Positions 1-8,602 are shown, counted from the first letter of the stretch. The stretch is 64,000 nt of DNA from Bacillus salipaludis (GCF_004358205.1 NZ_SMYO01000004.1:372001-436000); one strand, 5' to 3'. A program made the numbers and translations. Notes: generated by a model not told the origin, from the sequence alone.

Positions 1-179
1 GATGCAGGAATATCTAATACGGTTGATAGCTTTAAAATCGTCTGTCTGCTTGGAACTTGCTCTCCAGATTCGTATTTTTCAATCGTAGATAATCCTACTC
101 TAACCTTTTGCGCCAATTCTTGCTGTGTCATATTTTGCATTTCACGGCAGTTTTTAATTATTTGGCCGATTGATCTCAT
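1..179 (-). CDS. XRE-family HTH regulator, partial (3' end outside window)
   Basis: Reads leftwards from an ATG at 179 and leaves the window at base 1, giving 59 residues. The visible part is a typical Cro/C1-type helix-turn-helix: MTQQELAQKV, then a recognition helix around LSTIEKYESG and a following PSRQTILKLS helix. A ribosome binding site (AGGAG followed by GAGGTG) lies about 7-12 bases upstream. The target and any C-terminal sensor domain are not visible. It is transcribed divergently from the gsp13 gene, so the two share an intergenic region of about 200 bases. It is certain as an HTH protein; its role is unknown. Confidence 0.85.
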   Translation of the reverse strand, partial: MRSIGQIIKNCREMQNMTQQELAQKVRVGLSTIEKYESGEQVPSRQTILKLSTVLDIPA

Positions 180-305
180 ACTATTCACCTCTCCTAGAAA
201 AAATTACTTTTATACATATTTTATCATACTATATCAATAAAGCCGATGGTGAAATTGAACATTGTGTTAATTTTTAAAATATTTCTAGCAATTTTTATTG
301 CCTTT

Positions 306-334
306 TTGATTTAATGCCATAATTGTGATATAAT
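306..334 (+). promoter_or_regulatory. Sigma-A promoter of gsp13
   Basis: TTGATT at 306-311 and a perfect TATAAT at 329-334 are separated by 17 bases. The TG at 326-327 makes it an extended -10. The start codon of the S1-domain gene lies about 50 bases downstream. General stress proteins of this family can also have other promoters, which I did not see. Confidence 0.7.
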
Positions 335-386
335 TTTTTATTGCATATATTGGGATATAAATAAATCATGATTTAGGAGTGTTTTC

Positions 387-788
387 ATGTCGGAAAAAAT
401 CGAAACAGGCAGTATATTAACAGGTAAGGTAACAGGAATTCAGCCTTACGGTGCATTCGTAGCGCTAGGGGAAAATACACAAGGTCTTGTGCATATTTCT
501 GAAATTACACACGGCTATGTAAAGGATATTAATGACCATCTTAAAGTTGGCGATGAAGTAAAAGTAAAAGTTTTATCTGTAGATGAGGAAGCAGGTAAAA
601 TTGGTTTATCGATTCGAGCTACCGAAGAAGCTCCTGCTCAGCAGGCTGCAAAGCCGGTCAAAAAGCCTCGCAAGCGCCAAGCAGCTGCAATTGTTCCAGA
701 TGCTGAAGGAATGCAAGGATTTAATACACTAAAAGATAAGCTTCAAGAATGGATTGACCAATCACAGCGCGAAGAAATAAAAAAATAA
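387..788 (+). CDS. yugI: General stress protein 13, S1 RNA-binding domain (YugI family)
   Basis: 133 aa, the usual length for the YugI/GSP13 family. Residues 4-75 form one S1 (OB-fold) RNA-binding domain, with GSILTGKVTGIQPYGAFVAL at the start and LVHISEI in the middle. The tail is basic and alanine-rich (residues 80-105, KKPRKRQ) followed by an amphipathic end. In B. subtilis the family associates with ribosomes and is stress induced; here that is inferred from homology. A ribosome binding site AGGAG sits 7 bases before the ATG. The gene is monocistronic, between a sigma-A promoter and an intrinsic terminator. Confidence 0.93.
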   Translation: MSEKIETGSILTGKVTGIQPYGAFVALGENTQGLVHISEITHGYVKDINDHLKVGDEVKVKVLSVDEEAGKIGLSIRATEEAPAQQAAKPVKKPRKRQAAAIVPDAEGMQGFNTLKDKLQEWIDQSQREEIKK

Positions 789-794
789 TAACCA

Positions 795-838
795 AAAAGC
801 CCGGATGTTTAGAGTTCATATAACATCTGGGCTTTTTT
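795..838 (+). terminator. Intrinsic terminator of gsp13
   Basis: Stem AGCCCGGATGTT pairs with AACATCTGGGCT, with one mismatch and a 12-base loop, followed by a run of T. It starts a few bases after the stop codon. Confidence 0.85.
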
Positions 839-856
839 ATTGGCTATGTTAAAGAC

Positions 857-1058
857 CCTGTTGATTTTTAGTAAAGTTGATTGGAGGGGAAGGCACGAAA
901 GACTCCTCTAAAATGCTAACGCATTTCCTTCGTGCGTGGGCGGATTCAAGGATGCAATTCAATGTCCTGTGGGAGTACGGGTCAGGGGAGACCCCGCAGG
1001 AGCAATGCGACGAGGAGGCTCCCCGAACCGCTTGTGCTGGAGCGGAAATCAACAACCA
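857..1058. repeat. Dispersed GC-rich palindromic repeat, copy 1 (interrupted)
   Basis: Fills most of the 345-base gap between gsp13 and rocD. It begins with GTTGATTGGAGGGGAAGGCACG and ends with GGAGCGGAAATCAACA, which is nearly the inverse of the start. Inside is the palindrome GGGGAGACCCCGCAGGAGC and GACGAGGAGGCTCCCCG. The second copy at 8245-8380 is the same element without about 55 bases that follow GACTCCT here. The ORFs crossing it on both strands have no coding character. Such elements are known as high-copy repeats in Bacillaceae genomes; the copy number here is unknown. Confidence 0.75.
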
Positions 1059-1185
1059 AGTTTAACAATGCCTTTTTATTAACAAAATCTAGTAAAAATC
1101 TTTTTTGATATTGGGTCATTCTTTTTCTTCCCTCGGCTACAATAATATTAGTACATATTTCATCATTGAAATGGAGGAAAGCTTT

Positions 1186-2385
1186 ATGGCAGCAGAAATA
1201 GATACAAATAAAGTAATTGAACAAACAGAGAAATATGGTGCCCATAATTATCATCCGCTTCCAATTGTCATTTCACGTGCAGAAGGAGTATGGGTGGAGG
1301 ACCCTGAAGGCACTAAATACATGGATATGCTTAGTGCCTATTCGGCCGTTAACCAAGGACATCGTCATCCAAAGATTATTCAAGCCCTAAAGGATCAGGC
1401 GGATCGAGTTACCTTAACATCAAGGGCCTTTCACAACGATCAGTTAGGGCCTTGGTATGAAAAAATTTGTAACTTAACAAAAAAAGAAATGGCTTTGCCT
1501 ATGAATACAGGCGCAGAAGCGGTTGAAACAGCCTTTAAAGCAGCACGCCGCTGGGGATATGACGTGAAAGGAATTCCGGAAAATCAGGCGGAGATTATTG
1601 GTTGCAATGGGAATTTCCATGGCAGAACAATGACGGCTGTTTCTTTGTCATCCGATCCCGAGTACCAAAGAGGTTTTGGTCCAATGCTTCCGGGGATAAA
1701 GTTAGTTCCATATGGTGATTTAGAGGCATTGAAAGCAGCGATAACCCCTAATACTGCGGCCTTTTTAATTGAACCGATTCAGGGAGAGGCTGGAATTGTC
1801 ATCCCACCGGAAGGCTTTATTAAAGCGGCATTTGATCTTTGTAAACAAAATAATGTTCTTTTTATTGCCGATGAGATTCAGGCTGGCTTGGCACGTACCG
1901 GGAAAATGTTTGCATGTGAATGGGAAAACATTGAACCGGATGTATATATATTAGGTAAAGCATTAGGCGGAGGGGTAATGCCGATTTCATGTGTTTGTGC
2001 CAATAAAGATATATTGGGTGTATTTAATCCGGGATCCCACGGTTCTACCTTTGGGGGAAATCCACTTGCTTGTGCTGTTTCTATTGCTTCGCTTGATGTA
2101 TTGGTCGATGAAAGGCTTGCTGAAAAATCCCAAGAGCTTGGCGAGTATTTTATTAGTAAGTTAAAAGAAATAAACAATCCAAAAATTAAAGAAGTCCGCG
2201 GACGCGGGTTGTTTATTGGAGTGGAATTAACTGAACCTGCACGTAAATATTGCGAAGAATTAAAGGAGCAAGGACTGCTTTGTAAAGAAACGCATGATAC
2301 AGTCATTCGATTTGCACCACCGCTTGTGATTACGAAAGAAGAATTGGATTGGGCAATAGAAAGAATTCAAAAGGTGTTGGGCTAA
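1186..2385 (+). CDS. rocD: Ornithine aminotransferase RocD
   Basis: 399 aa from the ATG at 1186, which has GGAGG 10 bases upstream; an in-frame ATG at 1105 lacks one. It is a class-III PLP aminotransferase that converts ornithine and 2-oxoglutarate to glutamate-5-semialdehyde and glutamate in arginine catabolism. The PLP lysine is K258 in [11 protein letters not shown]229 is in the IADEIQ motif that binds the pyridine nitrogen, and the phosphate site is near NTGAEAVE (107-114). Length and sequence match B. subtilis RocD (about 401 aa) closely. It stands alone, not next to rocE or rocF, and has its own terminator. Confidence 0.96.
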   Translation: MAAEIDTNKVIEQTEKYGAHNYHPLPIVISRAEGVWVEDPEGTKYMDMLSAYSAVNQGHRHPKIIQALKDQADRVTLTSRAFHNDQLGPWYEKICNLTKKEMALPMNTGAEAVETAFKAARRWGYDVKGIPENQAEIIGCNGNFHGRTMTAVSLSSDPEYQRGFGPMLPGIKLVPYGDLEALKAAITPNTAAFLIEPIQGEAGIVIPPEGFIKAAFDLCKQNNVLFIADEIQAGLARTGKMFACEWENIEPDVYILGKALGGGVMPISCVCANKDILGVFNPGSHGSTFGGNPLACAVSIASLDVLVDERLAEKSQELGEYFISKLKEINNPKIKEVRGRGLFIGVELTEPARKYCEELKEQGLLCKETHDTVIRFAPPLVITKEELDWAIERIQKVLG

Positions 2386-2390
2386 AAAAA

Positions 2391-2427
2391 AAATCCTTGC
2401 TAAATATAGGCAAGGATTTTTCTTTTT
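2391..2427 (+). terminator. Intrinsic terminator of rocD
   Basis: AATCCTTGC and GCAAGGATT form a perfect stem around a short loop, followed by TTTTTCTTTTTT. It begins right after the rocD stop. Confidence 0.88.
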
Positions 2428-2462
2428 TGTTCAGTTCGAGCACTTGGCATCTCCGATTTTTA

Positions 2463-2693
2463 TTACCTTGTTTCTGTTTCAGGTGACTCTTCAAAGTGTT
2501 CATTTGCCTTGAATAAAAGGCCGAGATTTAAGAGTCCAGCTACTCCAACTAATCCATAAATAATCCGTGCGAGTGCGGTATTTTGGCCGCCAAAAATGGT
2601 TGCCACAAGATCAAATTGGAAAAAACCTATTAATCCCCAGTTTATCGCACCGATGATGGTAAGTACTAAGGCAATCCGCTGCAGAGAACCCAT
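2463..2693 (-). CDS. yuzA: DUF378 family membrane protein (YuzA)
   Basis: 76 aa. Two hydrophobic segments are visible: residues 5-27 (IALVLTIIGAINWGLIGFF) and about 36-60 (NTALARIIYGLVGVAGLLNLGLL). INWGLIGFF is the signature of the DUF378/YuzA family of small membrane proteins of unknown function. The acidic tail (EHFEESPETETR) is probably cytoplasmic. In B. subtilis yuzA is also a neighbour of the yugJ/pgi region, which supports the call. No partner or regulation can be read from the sequence. Confidence 0.88.
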   Translation of the reverse strand: MGSLQRIALVLTIIGAINWGLIGFFQFDLVATIFGGQNTALARIIYGLVGVAGLLNLGLLFKANEHFEESPETETR

Positions 2694-2846
2694 ATATGTA
2701 GACTCCTCCTTTTTTATTAATTCCTATCTTTAGAATGAAACAATTTCCAAAATTATATTCGCTTTTTCTTTTGAAAACATAAAACTAGTTTTTTGCAATT
2801 AACATCATAATAATAAATAATGAAGAAGGAAAAGGAGTTGAGATTT

Positions 2847-4010
2847 ATGGAGAATTTTACTTTTTGGAATCCAACGAAATTGATTTTTGGAAAAGGGCAA
2901 CTTGAACAATTAAAAAACGAGATTCCGAACTACGGACATAAGGTTTTACTGGTGTATGGAGGCGGAAGTATTAAACGAAGCGGCCTTTATAATCAAGTAT
3001 TAGATATATTAAAAGAACTAAATTGTGAGGTTTTTGAGCTTCCAGGTGTGGAACCGAACCCCCGTTTATCAACGGCTCGAAAAGGTGTAGAAATTTGTAA
3101 ACAAGAAGGAATCGAACTCCTATTAGCCGTTGGCGGAGGGAGTGTGATTGATTGCACAAAGCTGATTGCTGCCGGGGCTAAATATGATGGGGATGCCTGG
3201 GATTTAGTAACTAAAAAGGCAATTGCCACTGATGCACTGCCATTCGGGACGGTCTTAACACTTGCTGCAACTGGTTCTGAAATGAACTCAGGTTCTGTGA
3301 TCACGAACTGGGAAACAAAGGAGAAGTATGGTTGGGGAAGTCCTGCCACATTCCCGAAATTTTCAATTTTAGATCCAGTTCATACTTTTACGGTCCCAAA
3401 AAATCAAACCGTTTATGGGATTGTTGATATAATGTCACATACTATAGAGCATTATTTTCATCTTGAAGAAAGTACGGATTTTCAAGATCGCATGTGCGAG
3501 TCATTATTAATTACTATAATGGAAGCAGCGCCTAAATTATTGGCGGACCTTGAAAATTATGAATACAGAGGAACGGTTCTTTACTGTGGAACAATGGCAT
3601 TAAACGGCATCCTTAATATGGGCTACCGCGGGGATTGGGCTACCCACAATCTGGAGCATGCCGTTTCAGCCGTTTATGATATTCCGCATGGCGGCGGACT
3701 TGCCATCCTCTTTCCTAACTGGATGAAGCACAATCTTAACGTTAAGCCTGAACGGTTCAAACAGCTTGCTGTCCGGGTATTTGGTGCAAACCCGGATGGA
3801 AAGAGTGCGGAAGAGGCAGGTCTGGAAGGAATTCAAAAACTGCGTGACTTCTGGAACAGTCTCGGAGCCCCATCACGTCTGGCAGATTACCAAATTGATG
3901 ATAGCAAAATTGACCTGATGGCTGACAAGGCAATGGTAAATGGTGATTTTGGTAATTTTAAAAAGTTAAACAGGGAAGATACTTTAGCAATTTATCGTAG
4001 TTCAGTATAA
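2847..4010 (+). CDS. yugJ: Iron-containing NAD(P)H-dependent alcohol dehydrogenase (YugJ/YugK, BDH type)
   Basis: 387 aa from the ATG at 2847 (AAGGAG 11 bases upstream), the same length as B. subtilis YugJ. A group-III alcohol dehydrogenase that reduces aldehydes such as butyraldehyde, using a bound iron or zinc. The nucleotide loop is GGGSV at 96-100. Metal ligands by family pattern are D194, H198, H267 and H281 (the last in IPHGGGLA). The N-terminal [14 protein letters not shown] is typical of the BDH subgroup. The gene lies upstream of pgi as in B. subtilis but has its own hairpin, so it is probably a separate transcript. Confidence 0.93.
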   Translation: MENFTFWNPTKLIFGKGQLEQLKNEIPNYGHKVLLVYGGGSIKRSGLYNQVLDILKELNCEVFELPGVEPNPRLSTARKGVEICKQEGIELLLAVGGGSVIDCTKLIAAGAKYDGDAWDLVTKKAIATDALPFGTVLTLAATGSEMNSGSVITNWETKEKYGWGSPATFPKFSILDPVHTFTVPKNQTVYGIVDIMSHTIEHYFHLEESTDFQDRMCESLLITIMEAAPKLLADLENYEYRGTVLYCGTMALNGILNMGYRGDWATHNLEHAVSAVYDIPHGGGLAILFPNWMKHNLNVKPERFKQLAVRVFGANPDGKSAEEAGLEGIQKLRDFWNSLGAPSRLADYQIDDSKIDLMADKAMVNGDFGNFKKLNREDTLAIYRSSV

Positions 4011-4018
4011 GCTTCAAA

Positions 4019-4045
4019 GGCCCAGGCAGCCAATGCCTGGGTTTT
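4019..4045 (+). terminator. Hairpin after yugJ
   Basis: CCCAGGCA and TGCCTGGG pair around GCCAA, followed by TTTT. The stem is short but GC-rich, and it starts 10 bases after the stop codon. Confidence 0.7.
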
Positions 4046-4155
4046 AAAAAATCTGTCGAAAATGGACGCGCTTTCATTGTGTGCCCGTTCTTGATTATCA
4101 ACCCGGCATTCGTTAAAGTGGTTATTGAAACTAAATTTACTGGAGGATCCTACAT

Positions 4156-5505
4156 ATGACACACGTTCGCTTTGACTATTCAAAAGCATTAACCTTTTTT
4201 GGGGAACATGAACTTACATATTTACGTGATGCTGTGAAAGTTGCACACCATTCTCTTCATGAAAAAACAGGGGCTGGCAGCGACTTTTTAGGGTGGATTG
4301 ACCTTCCAACTGAATATGACAAAGAAGAGTTTTCCAGAATCCAGAAAGCTGCAGAAAAAATTAAATCCGATTCAGATGTTTTACTTGTAATTGGAATTGG
4401 CGGTTCATACCTTGGGGCTCGTGCAGCGATTGAAATGTTAAACCATAGCTTTTATAATGTCCTTCCTAAGGAAAAACGGACTACACCTCAAATTATTTTT
4501 GTCGGCAACAACATCAGTTCTAGTTATATGAAAGATGTCATGGACTTGCTGGATGGCAAAGACTTTTCAATCAATGTTATCTCTAAATCTGGGACAACAA
4601 CAGAACCGGCAATTGCTTTCCGGATCTTCCGCAAGCTGCTGGAGGAAAAATACGGCAGGGAAGAAGCACGTAAAAGAATTTTTGCAACCACTGATAAGGC
4701 AAGAGGGGCTTTGAAAACATTATCCAATGAAGAGGGCTATGAAACGTTTGTGATTTCGGATGATGTCGGAGGTCGTTATTCTGTTTTAACAGCAGTCGGT
4801 CTTCTGCCAATTGCGGTAAGCGGAGCAAACATTGAAAAAATGATGGAGGGGGCAGCACAAGCCCAAGAGGACTTTAGCCATTCGGAACTTGAAGATAATG
4901 CAGCCTATCAATATGCTGCTGTAAGGAATGCTCTGTATAATAAAGGCAAAACGATTGAAATGCTCATCAACTATGAGCCGGGACTTCAATATTTTTCAGA
5001 ATGGTGGAAGCAGTTATTTGGCGAAAGTGAAGGTAAGGACCAAAAAGGAATTTTTCCTTCGTCCGCTAATTTTTCAACTGATTTACATTCATTAGGACAA
5101 TATGTTCAGGAAGGGCGCCGCGATTTATTTGAAACGGTAATAAAGGTTGAACAGCCACGTCATGAATTGACCATTGAAAAGGCAGATAATGATTTAGATG
5201 GCTTGAATTATCTTGCCGGTCAAACGGTTGATTTTGTGAATAATAAAGCCTTTGAAGGAACGATGCTCGCCCACACAGATGGCGGAGTACCAAATTTAAT
5301 CGTGACCATCCCATCACTCGATGAATACACATTTGGCTATCTTGTTTATTTCTTTGAAAAAGCCTGTGCAATGAGCGGTTATTTACTTGGAGTGAATCCA
5401 TTTGACCAGCCGGGTGTTGAAGCTTACAAGGTAAATATGTTTGCCTTATTAGGGAAACCAGGATTTGAGGAGAAAAAAGCAGAACTTGAAAAGCGGTTAA
5501 AATAA
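4156..5505 (+). CDS. pgi: Glucose-6-phosphate isomerase
   Basis: 449 aa, matching the short Gram-positive form (B. subtilis Pgi has 450). It interconverts glucose-6-phosphate and fructose-6-phosphate in the cytoplasm. Two SIS sugar-phosphate domains are recognisable: [13 protein letters not shown] near residue 80 and [16 protein letters not shown] near 140. The catalytic region [14 protein letters not shown] lies near 315, and the C-terminal family signature around [10 protein letters not shown] is at 415-424. GGAGG sits 9 bases before the ATG. It is followed by its own terminator. Confidence 0.97.
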   Translation: MTHVRFDYSKALTFFGEHELTYLRDAVKVAHHSLHEKTGAGSDFLGWIDLPTEYDKEEFSRIQKAAEKIKSDSDVLLVIGIGGSYLGARAAIEMLNHSFYNVLPKEKRTTPQIIFVGNNISSSYMKDVMDLLDGKDFSINVISKSGTTTEPAIAFRIFRKLLEEKYGREEARKRIFATTDKARGALKTLSNEEGYETFVISDDVGGRYSVLTAVGLLPIAVSGANIEKMMEGAAQAQEDFSHSELEDNAAYQYAAVRNALYNKGKTIEMLINYEPGLQYFSEWWKQLFGESEGKDQKGIFPSSANFSTDLHSLGQYVQEGRRDLFETVIKVEQPRHELTIEKADNDLDGLNYLAGQTVDFVNNKAFEGTMLAHTDGGVPNLIVTIPSLDEYTFGYLVYFFEKACAMSGYLLGVNPFDQPGVEAYKVNMFALLGKPGFEEKKAELEKRLK

Positions 5506-5508
5506 CAG

Positions 5509-5545
5509 AAAGAGAGTGCTGAAAATCATCAAGCACTCTCTTTTT
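5509..5545 (+). terminator. Intrinsic terminator of pgi
   Basis: AAGAGAGTGCT pairs with AGCACTCTCTT, followed by a T run. It begins a few bases after the pgi stop codon. Confidence 0.87.
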
Positions 5546-5600
5546 GTTTTGAAATTCTTTCTGTTGGAGAAACTATCTTCATTGAAGATAAGGAGGTTTT

Positions 5601-6002
5601 ATGATGATTGAGTTACCATCAAAGGTAGAGGGGCAACAGTTTGATTTGTATAAGCTGGAACAAAAATTGAAGCCAATCGGCTATATGATTGGCGGTAATT
5701 GGGATTATGATCATGGTGCATTTGATTATAAAATCGATGGTGAAGACGGGTATGAATTTTTAAGACTTCCATTCCAAGCGGTTGACGGGCAGCTTGATGC
5801 AAATAATTGTACAGTTGAATTAGGGAGACCATTTCTCCTATCCCATGAATACCAATCGGACATCGATGAACGTGTCGATTCGGCAGGGACCTTTAATCAA
5901 TTTCAGGAACCTGTTGATAAAGATGCCAGTTTCCCTACTCAGTTTATTGACAATGGTAAAGCACTTGTACAAGAATTAGAATCAGTTTTATTATCAGAGT
6001 AG
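5601..6002 (+). CDS. yugN: YugN-like family protein
   Basis: 133 aa. It matches the YugN family by its GGNWDYDHGAFDYKID core (residues 32-46) and by position directly after pgi, as in B. subtilis. There is no signal peptide or membrane segment, and the protein is acidic and probably cytoplasmic. Its function is unknown. The start is one of two adjacent ATGs; AGGAGG ends 5 bases before the first. It converges with the potassium channel gene, with only 3 bases between the two stop codons. Confidence 0.88.
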   Translation: MMIELPSKVEGQQFDLYKLEQKLKPIGYMIGGNWDYDHGAFDYKIDGEDGYEFLRLPFQAVDGQLDANNCTVELGRPFLLSHEYQSDIDERVDSAGTFNQFQEPVDKDASFPTQFIDNGKALVQELESVLLSE

Positions 6003-6005
6003 GGA

Positions 6006-6992
6006 TTATTTAAAAATTAACAGTAAATCATGTTTTTCTATTCTGAGGGAGTGGGAAGGATTTAAAATGGTTTCTTCCCCTCTTTTGATCCCCATTACTA
6101 AACTTCCTTCTTTTAAATGATGATGACAGACCTCTATGAAGGTTTTTCCCATTTCATTTTCATTTACAGTGTTGGCGGACAATCTGCTTTCCTGTAATTG
6201 ATGGACGAAATCCGATAAAAGCCCATCCCCGTTAGAATGAAGACTGTTTACCATAAATACACTTGTTAATTTATTGGATTGAATGACCTCGTCTGCTCCT
6301 GCTCTAAGTGCATTTACCACTTGTTCCGCAGTTAAGATTTCCACAATACATTTTACCTTTGAACATAAGCCTTTAATGGTTAATAAGGTTAAAATACTGT
6401 TCATATCGGCTTGAAGTTCATCATTTCCCCGATCGGCCGTTATCAAAACCTTTTCTGCCACCGATATATTACTTTTTGTAATCGTTTCATCAACATGACC
6501 CTTGCCTTGAATAAAGTGGACAAATTTTGAATGGACCGGGTTTGCTTCAAGAGTTTCGTCAATTAAAACAACCATTTGCGGAGACGTTGAACGGGTGATC
6601 TTATCAATCAACTCTCTTGACCTTTCATTCCAGCCAATAATGATAATATGGCCTTCTCCTTTAAATGCAATTTTTCCTTCGGATAAGGCATCCTGTTTTG
6701 TCACAGCAGCAGCTGCTAAGGTTCCAAAATAAGAGGAAACGATACCGGCGCCAAGCAAAATTAGAATTAAGGCGATAAACCTGCCCAAAAGGGAATGTGG
6801 AACATAATCCCCATACCCTACCGTTGTTCCGGTAATAATCGCCCACCAAATACCATCAAATATAGAAGGGAAGGTTTTGGGCTCGACAAAATGTATAGAA
6901 ATTCCAAATACTAGAAACACTAGTAAGGCAATTAAGAGGATTCGAATTAAGAGAGGTAATCTTAAAAAACTAATATAAACACGGTTTGGCAT
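6006..6992 (-). CDS. yugO: Potassium channel protein YugO (two-TM pore plus RCK/TrkA-N domain)
   Basis: 328 aa. Residues 15-35 and about 68-92 are the two membrane helices. Between them lies the pore with the selectivity filter TTVGYGD at 56-62. From about residue 113 (GHIIIIGWNERSRELI) the protein is a cytoplasmic RCK/TrkA-N Rossmann domain of the MthK type. In B. subtilis YugO mediates potassium efflux linked to biofilm signalling; the same role here is inferred. The long C-terminal part is of normal length for the family. The gene is monocistronic. Confidence 0.93.
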   Translation of the reverse strand: MPNRVYISFLRLPLLIRILLIALLVFLVFGISIHFVEPKTFPSIFDGIWWAIITGTTVGYGDYVPHSLLGRFIALILILLGAGIVSSYFGTLAAAAVTKQDALSEGKIAFKGEGHIIIIGWNERSRELIDKITRSTSPQMVVLIDETLEANPVHSKFVHFIQGKGHVDETITKSNISVAEKVLITADRGNDELQADMNSILTLLTIKGLCSKVKCIVEILTAEQVVNALRAGADEVIQSNKLTSVFMVNSLHSNGDGLLSDFVHQLQESRLSANTVNENEMGKTFIEVCHHHLKEGSLVMGIKRGEETILNPSHSLRIEKHDLLLIFK

Positions 6993-7115
6993 GTTCTCAC
7001 CCCGATACTCGATTCTATTCCATTATTGACGTAAAGAAGGCTAATCTAATCAGGTATCAATATTTTCTATTGCTAATTTGTCACAAAAAAATTACCTTTT
7101 TCATGGATTGTTCTA

Positions 7116-7131
7116 TTGTAAACATTTACAA
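7116..7131. promoter_or_regulatory. 16-bp palindrome upstream of the spo0E-like gene
   Basis: TTGTAAA-CA-TTTACAA is a perfect inverted repeat 62 bases upstream of the small Spo0E-like gene and about 120 bases from the divergent yugO start. The symmetry suggests a dimeric regulator site, but no candidate protein is adjacent. Confidence 0.4.
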
Positions 7132-7193
7132 AATCGAATAAATTATGAATAATAGTATGCAATCAGAATCAACATGAAATGGGGTCTGAGGAC

Positions 7194-7358
7194 ATGAATA
7201 TTACAGTAAACGCACTATTATCCAATATTGAAAAAACAAGATTAGAAATGATTCTATTAGCTCATCAGTTTGGATATTCTAATCCCCATGTGGTTCAATG
7301 CAGTCAAAAACTCGACCTTTTGCTAAATGATTATAGTAAAAAGATAAATATGAATTAA
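7194..7358 (+). CDS. Spo0E-like aspartyl-phosphate phosphatase
   Basis: 54 aa, too short for standard ORF cut-offs. Residues 10-30 (SNIEKTRLEMILLAHQFG) and 38-46 form the two helices of the Spo0E family. The signature SQKLDLLLN at 38-46 corresponds to the SQELD motif, whose acidic residue is needed for dephosphorylating Spo0A-P. Members block or delay sporulation by draining the phosphorelay. The start has a purine-rich TGAGG 4-8 bases upstream, and a terminator follows at once. The family call is strong; the target (Spo0A or another response regulator) is inferred. Confidence 0.88.
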   Translation: MNITVNALLSNIEKTRLEMILLAHQFGYSNPHVVQCSQKLDLLLNDYSKKINMN

Positions 7359-7388
7359 AAAAACCTTCCTGGTCTCAGGAAGGTTTTC
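7357..7388 (+). terminator. Intrinsic terminator of the spo0E-like gene
   Basis: ACCTTCCTG and CAGGAAGGT pair around GTCT, with TTTT after. The same 22-base hairpin recurs at 8475-8496. Confidence 0.85.
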
Positions 7389-7425
7389 AGATTGTCGAGA
7401 AAGGTTATTTTTCTCGGCAATTTTC
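7389..7425. other. AT-rich hairpin in the gap after the spo0E-like gene
   Basis: ATTGTCGAGAAA pairs with TTTCTCGGCAAT across GGTTATT, followed by TTTCC. No gene precedes it directly, so it may be a second terminator or a processing site. Confidence 0.35.
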
Positions 7426-7482
7426 CATTTTGTCTAAATCTAAAATACCAATTTTTATTATATGATTGTCCATGCTAGTGGG

Positions 7483-7510
7483 CCTGTTGATTTCCGCTCC
7501 AATCAACAGG
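7483..7510. repeat. Minimal 28-bp derivative of the dispersed repeat
   Basis: CCTGTTGATT and AATCAACAGG form a perfect 10-bp inverted repeat around TCCGCTCC. The left arm plus centre is the inverse of the right end of the elements at 857-1058 and 8245-8380 (GGAGCGGAAATCAACA). The right arm is the inverse of their left end (CTGTTGATTGG). It therefore looks like the two element ends joined after internal deletion, or the minimal unit of the family. Confidence 0.6.
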
Positions 7511-7525
7511 GATTAGATCATTAAG

Positions 7526-7574
7526 AATTGCAACACACCTTTTCCAATCTGGCTAAGTGTGTTGCAATTTTTTT
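7526..7574 (+). terminator. Strong orphan terminator
   Basis: AATTGCAACACAC pairs perfectly with GTGTGTTGCAATT around an 18-base loop, followed by eight T. No intact protein gene ends nearby; the closest is the spo0E-like gene, which has its own terminator 150 bases earlier. It could close a small RNA starting after 7400, or be left over from a lost gene. Confidence 0.65.
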
Positions 7575-7608
7575 TATATTTGGGCTGGCCCCAGTAAGGA
7601 GAGCCTGT

Positions 7609-7970
7609 TCACTTACATTCTCCATCCCCATAATCAGCAGTAGCGAAGCCGTACAGCCATTTTGAATCTCCAAAGTTTAGCTCAATTTTTTCCTTTCTAA
7701 ATTTATAAAGCATTTTTCCCCATTCTGATAAGGAATAGAAACATGAACATTGCCAGGCGTAATGAGTGGAATCCGTAAATAAAAATACGCCCCTCGGCCA
7801 TTTTGTGATTCTTTGTCTTGAGACCAACTTCATCGAAAAAATCGTTAAATATATCAGTATCTTTAAAATATGGTGTTGACGATTTCCGTTGAATCGTTGA
7901 ATGCTGTGGAACGAATCATGGAATTTTAGGAGTAAAAATCGATAGCAAATGATCATTGTAATTTCTCTCT
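7609..7970 (-). pseudogene. Frameshifted remnant of an unrecognised protein gene
   Basis: On the minus strand, three one-base changes at homopolymers (AAAA at 7865-7868, CCCC at 7790-7793, TTTTTT at 7686-7691) restore one continuous reading of about 100 residues from the ATG at 7919 to the stop at 7609. Segments in order include STEIVNTIF, KDTDIFNDFFDEVGLKT, AYFYLRIPLITPGNVHVSIP, YQNGEKCFINLERKK and IELNFGDSKWLYGFATADYG. Plausible coding text continues upstream to about 7970 after a further shift. The uninterrupted 115-residue frame across this region switches in and out of this text and is not a real gene. I do not recognise the family. Alternatively, the indels are assembly errors. Confidence 0.55.
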
Positions 7971-8032
7971 TTCAGAACGAATAAAAAGTACCCCATCAAC
8001 ATTATTTTAAAAAGAATTAGGGAATCAGATAA

Positions 8033-8140
8033 GAGACCATTATTCTTGCTATAAAAGACGAAATTTTTTTAGGAAAAAAGAAAAATCTATATGATTTTGT
8101 AGGTAAAGAAGGTGGTCTTCCGGAACTAATCTATCAATAA
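8033..8140 (+). pseudogene. Possible 3' fragment of a lost gene
   Basis: An open stretch without a start codon reads ILAIKDEIFLGKKK, NLYDFVGKEGGLPELIYQ and stop. Its composition looks like a natural protein end, but nothing upstream continues it and no ribosome binding site is present. The family was not recognised. It lies in the 1.2-kb gap between the spo0E-like gene and the ykoS-like gene, together with another decayed gene and repeats. Confidence 0.35.
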
Positions 8141-8244
8141 AGACAAATTCATATTCACTTTTCCTAGATTCTATTAGCTTAAACATTAAATTTACTACTG
8201 ATTTTTATTAATTATTGGGAGTTGTAGGACTGTATTGTAAACAC

Positions 8245-8380
8245 CTGTTGATTGGAGAGGAAGGCACGAAGACTCCTGCGGGAGTACGGGGCAGGGGAGA
8301 CCCCGCAGGAGCAAAGCGACGAGGAGGCTCCCCGACACGCCCGCGGAAAGCGAAGTGCCTGGAGCGGAAATCATCAGACC
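8245..8380. repeat. Dispersed GC-rich palindromic repeat, copy 2 (complete)
   Basis: Starts CTGTTGATTGGAGAGGAAGG and ends CCTGGAGCGGAAATCATCAG. Inside are CTCCTGCGGGAGTACGGGGC, GGGGAGACCCCGCAGGAGC, GACGAGGAGGCTCCCCG and CGCCCGCGGAAAGCGAAGTG. These allow a multi-stem fold. It matches copy 1 at 857-1058 apart from that copy's insertion. Its GC content is far above the surrounding AT-rich sequence. The 69-residue frame across it is a by-product of the GC-rich repeat. Confidence 0.75.
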
Positions 8381-8472
8381 AGTTGAACAGCCTATATATG
8401 AACCTTATTATAATAAATTATTAAAAGAAAAGAATGGAATAAAGAGCTATCGAAAGTTTTTCAACAGCCTAA

Positions 8473-8503
8473 ACACCTTCCTGGTCTCAGGAAGGTTTTT
8501 TTT
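8473..8503 (+). terminator. Intrinsic terminator, duplicate of the spo0E-like one
   Basis: The 22-base hairpin ACCTTCCTG-GTCT-CAGGAAGGT is identical to that at 7363-7384, here with eight T. No intact gene precedes it, which suggests that a gene between the repeat and this point has been lost, or that the segment was duplicated. Confidence 0.7.
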
Positions 8504-8602
8504 CTTATTAGGAGTATGAAAAGTTTTCCAATCATATGAAAGGGATAATTTTCTACTGGAATGCAAAATTTAACTATAATTAAAAATTTTGAGGTGTAGC
8601 AG

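Noticed and set aside
877..1065. 62-residue plus-strand ORF and minus-strand ORFs at 849-1254
   Set aside because: They lie in the GC-rich palindromic repeat, where both strands are open by composition; the text is not conserved between the two repeat copies.
7609..7956. 115-residue minus-strand gene
   Set aside because: The frame passes in and out of the coherent protein text, which continues in other frames; better read as a frameshifted remnant.
8215..8424. 69-residue ORF
   Set aside because: It crosses the second copy of the dispersed repeat and has no ribosome binding site.
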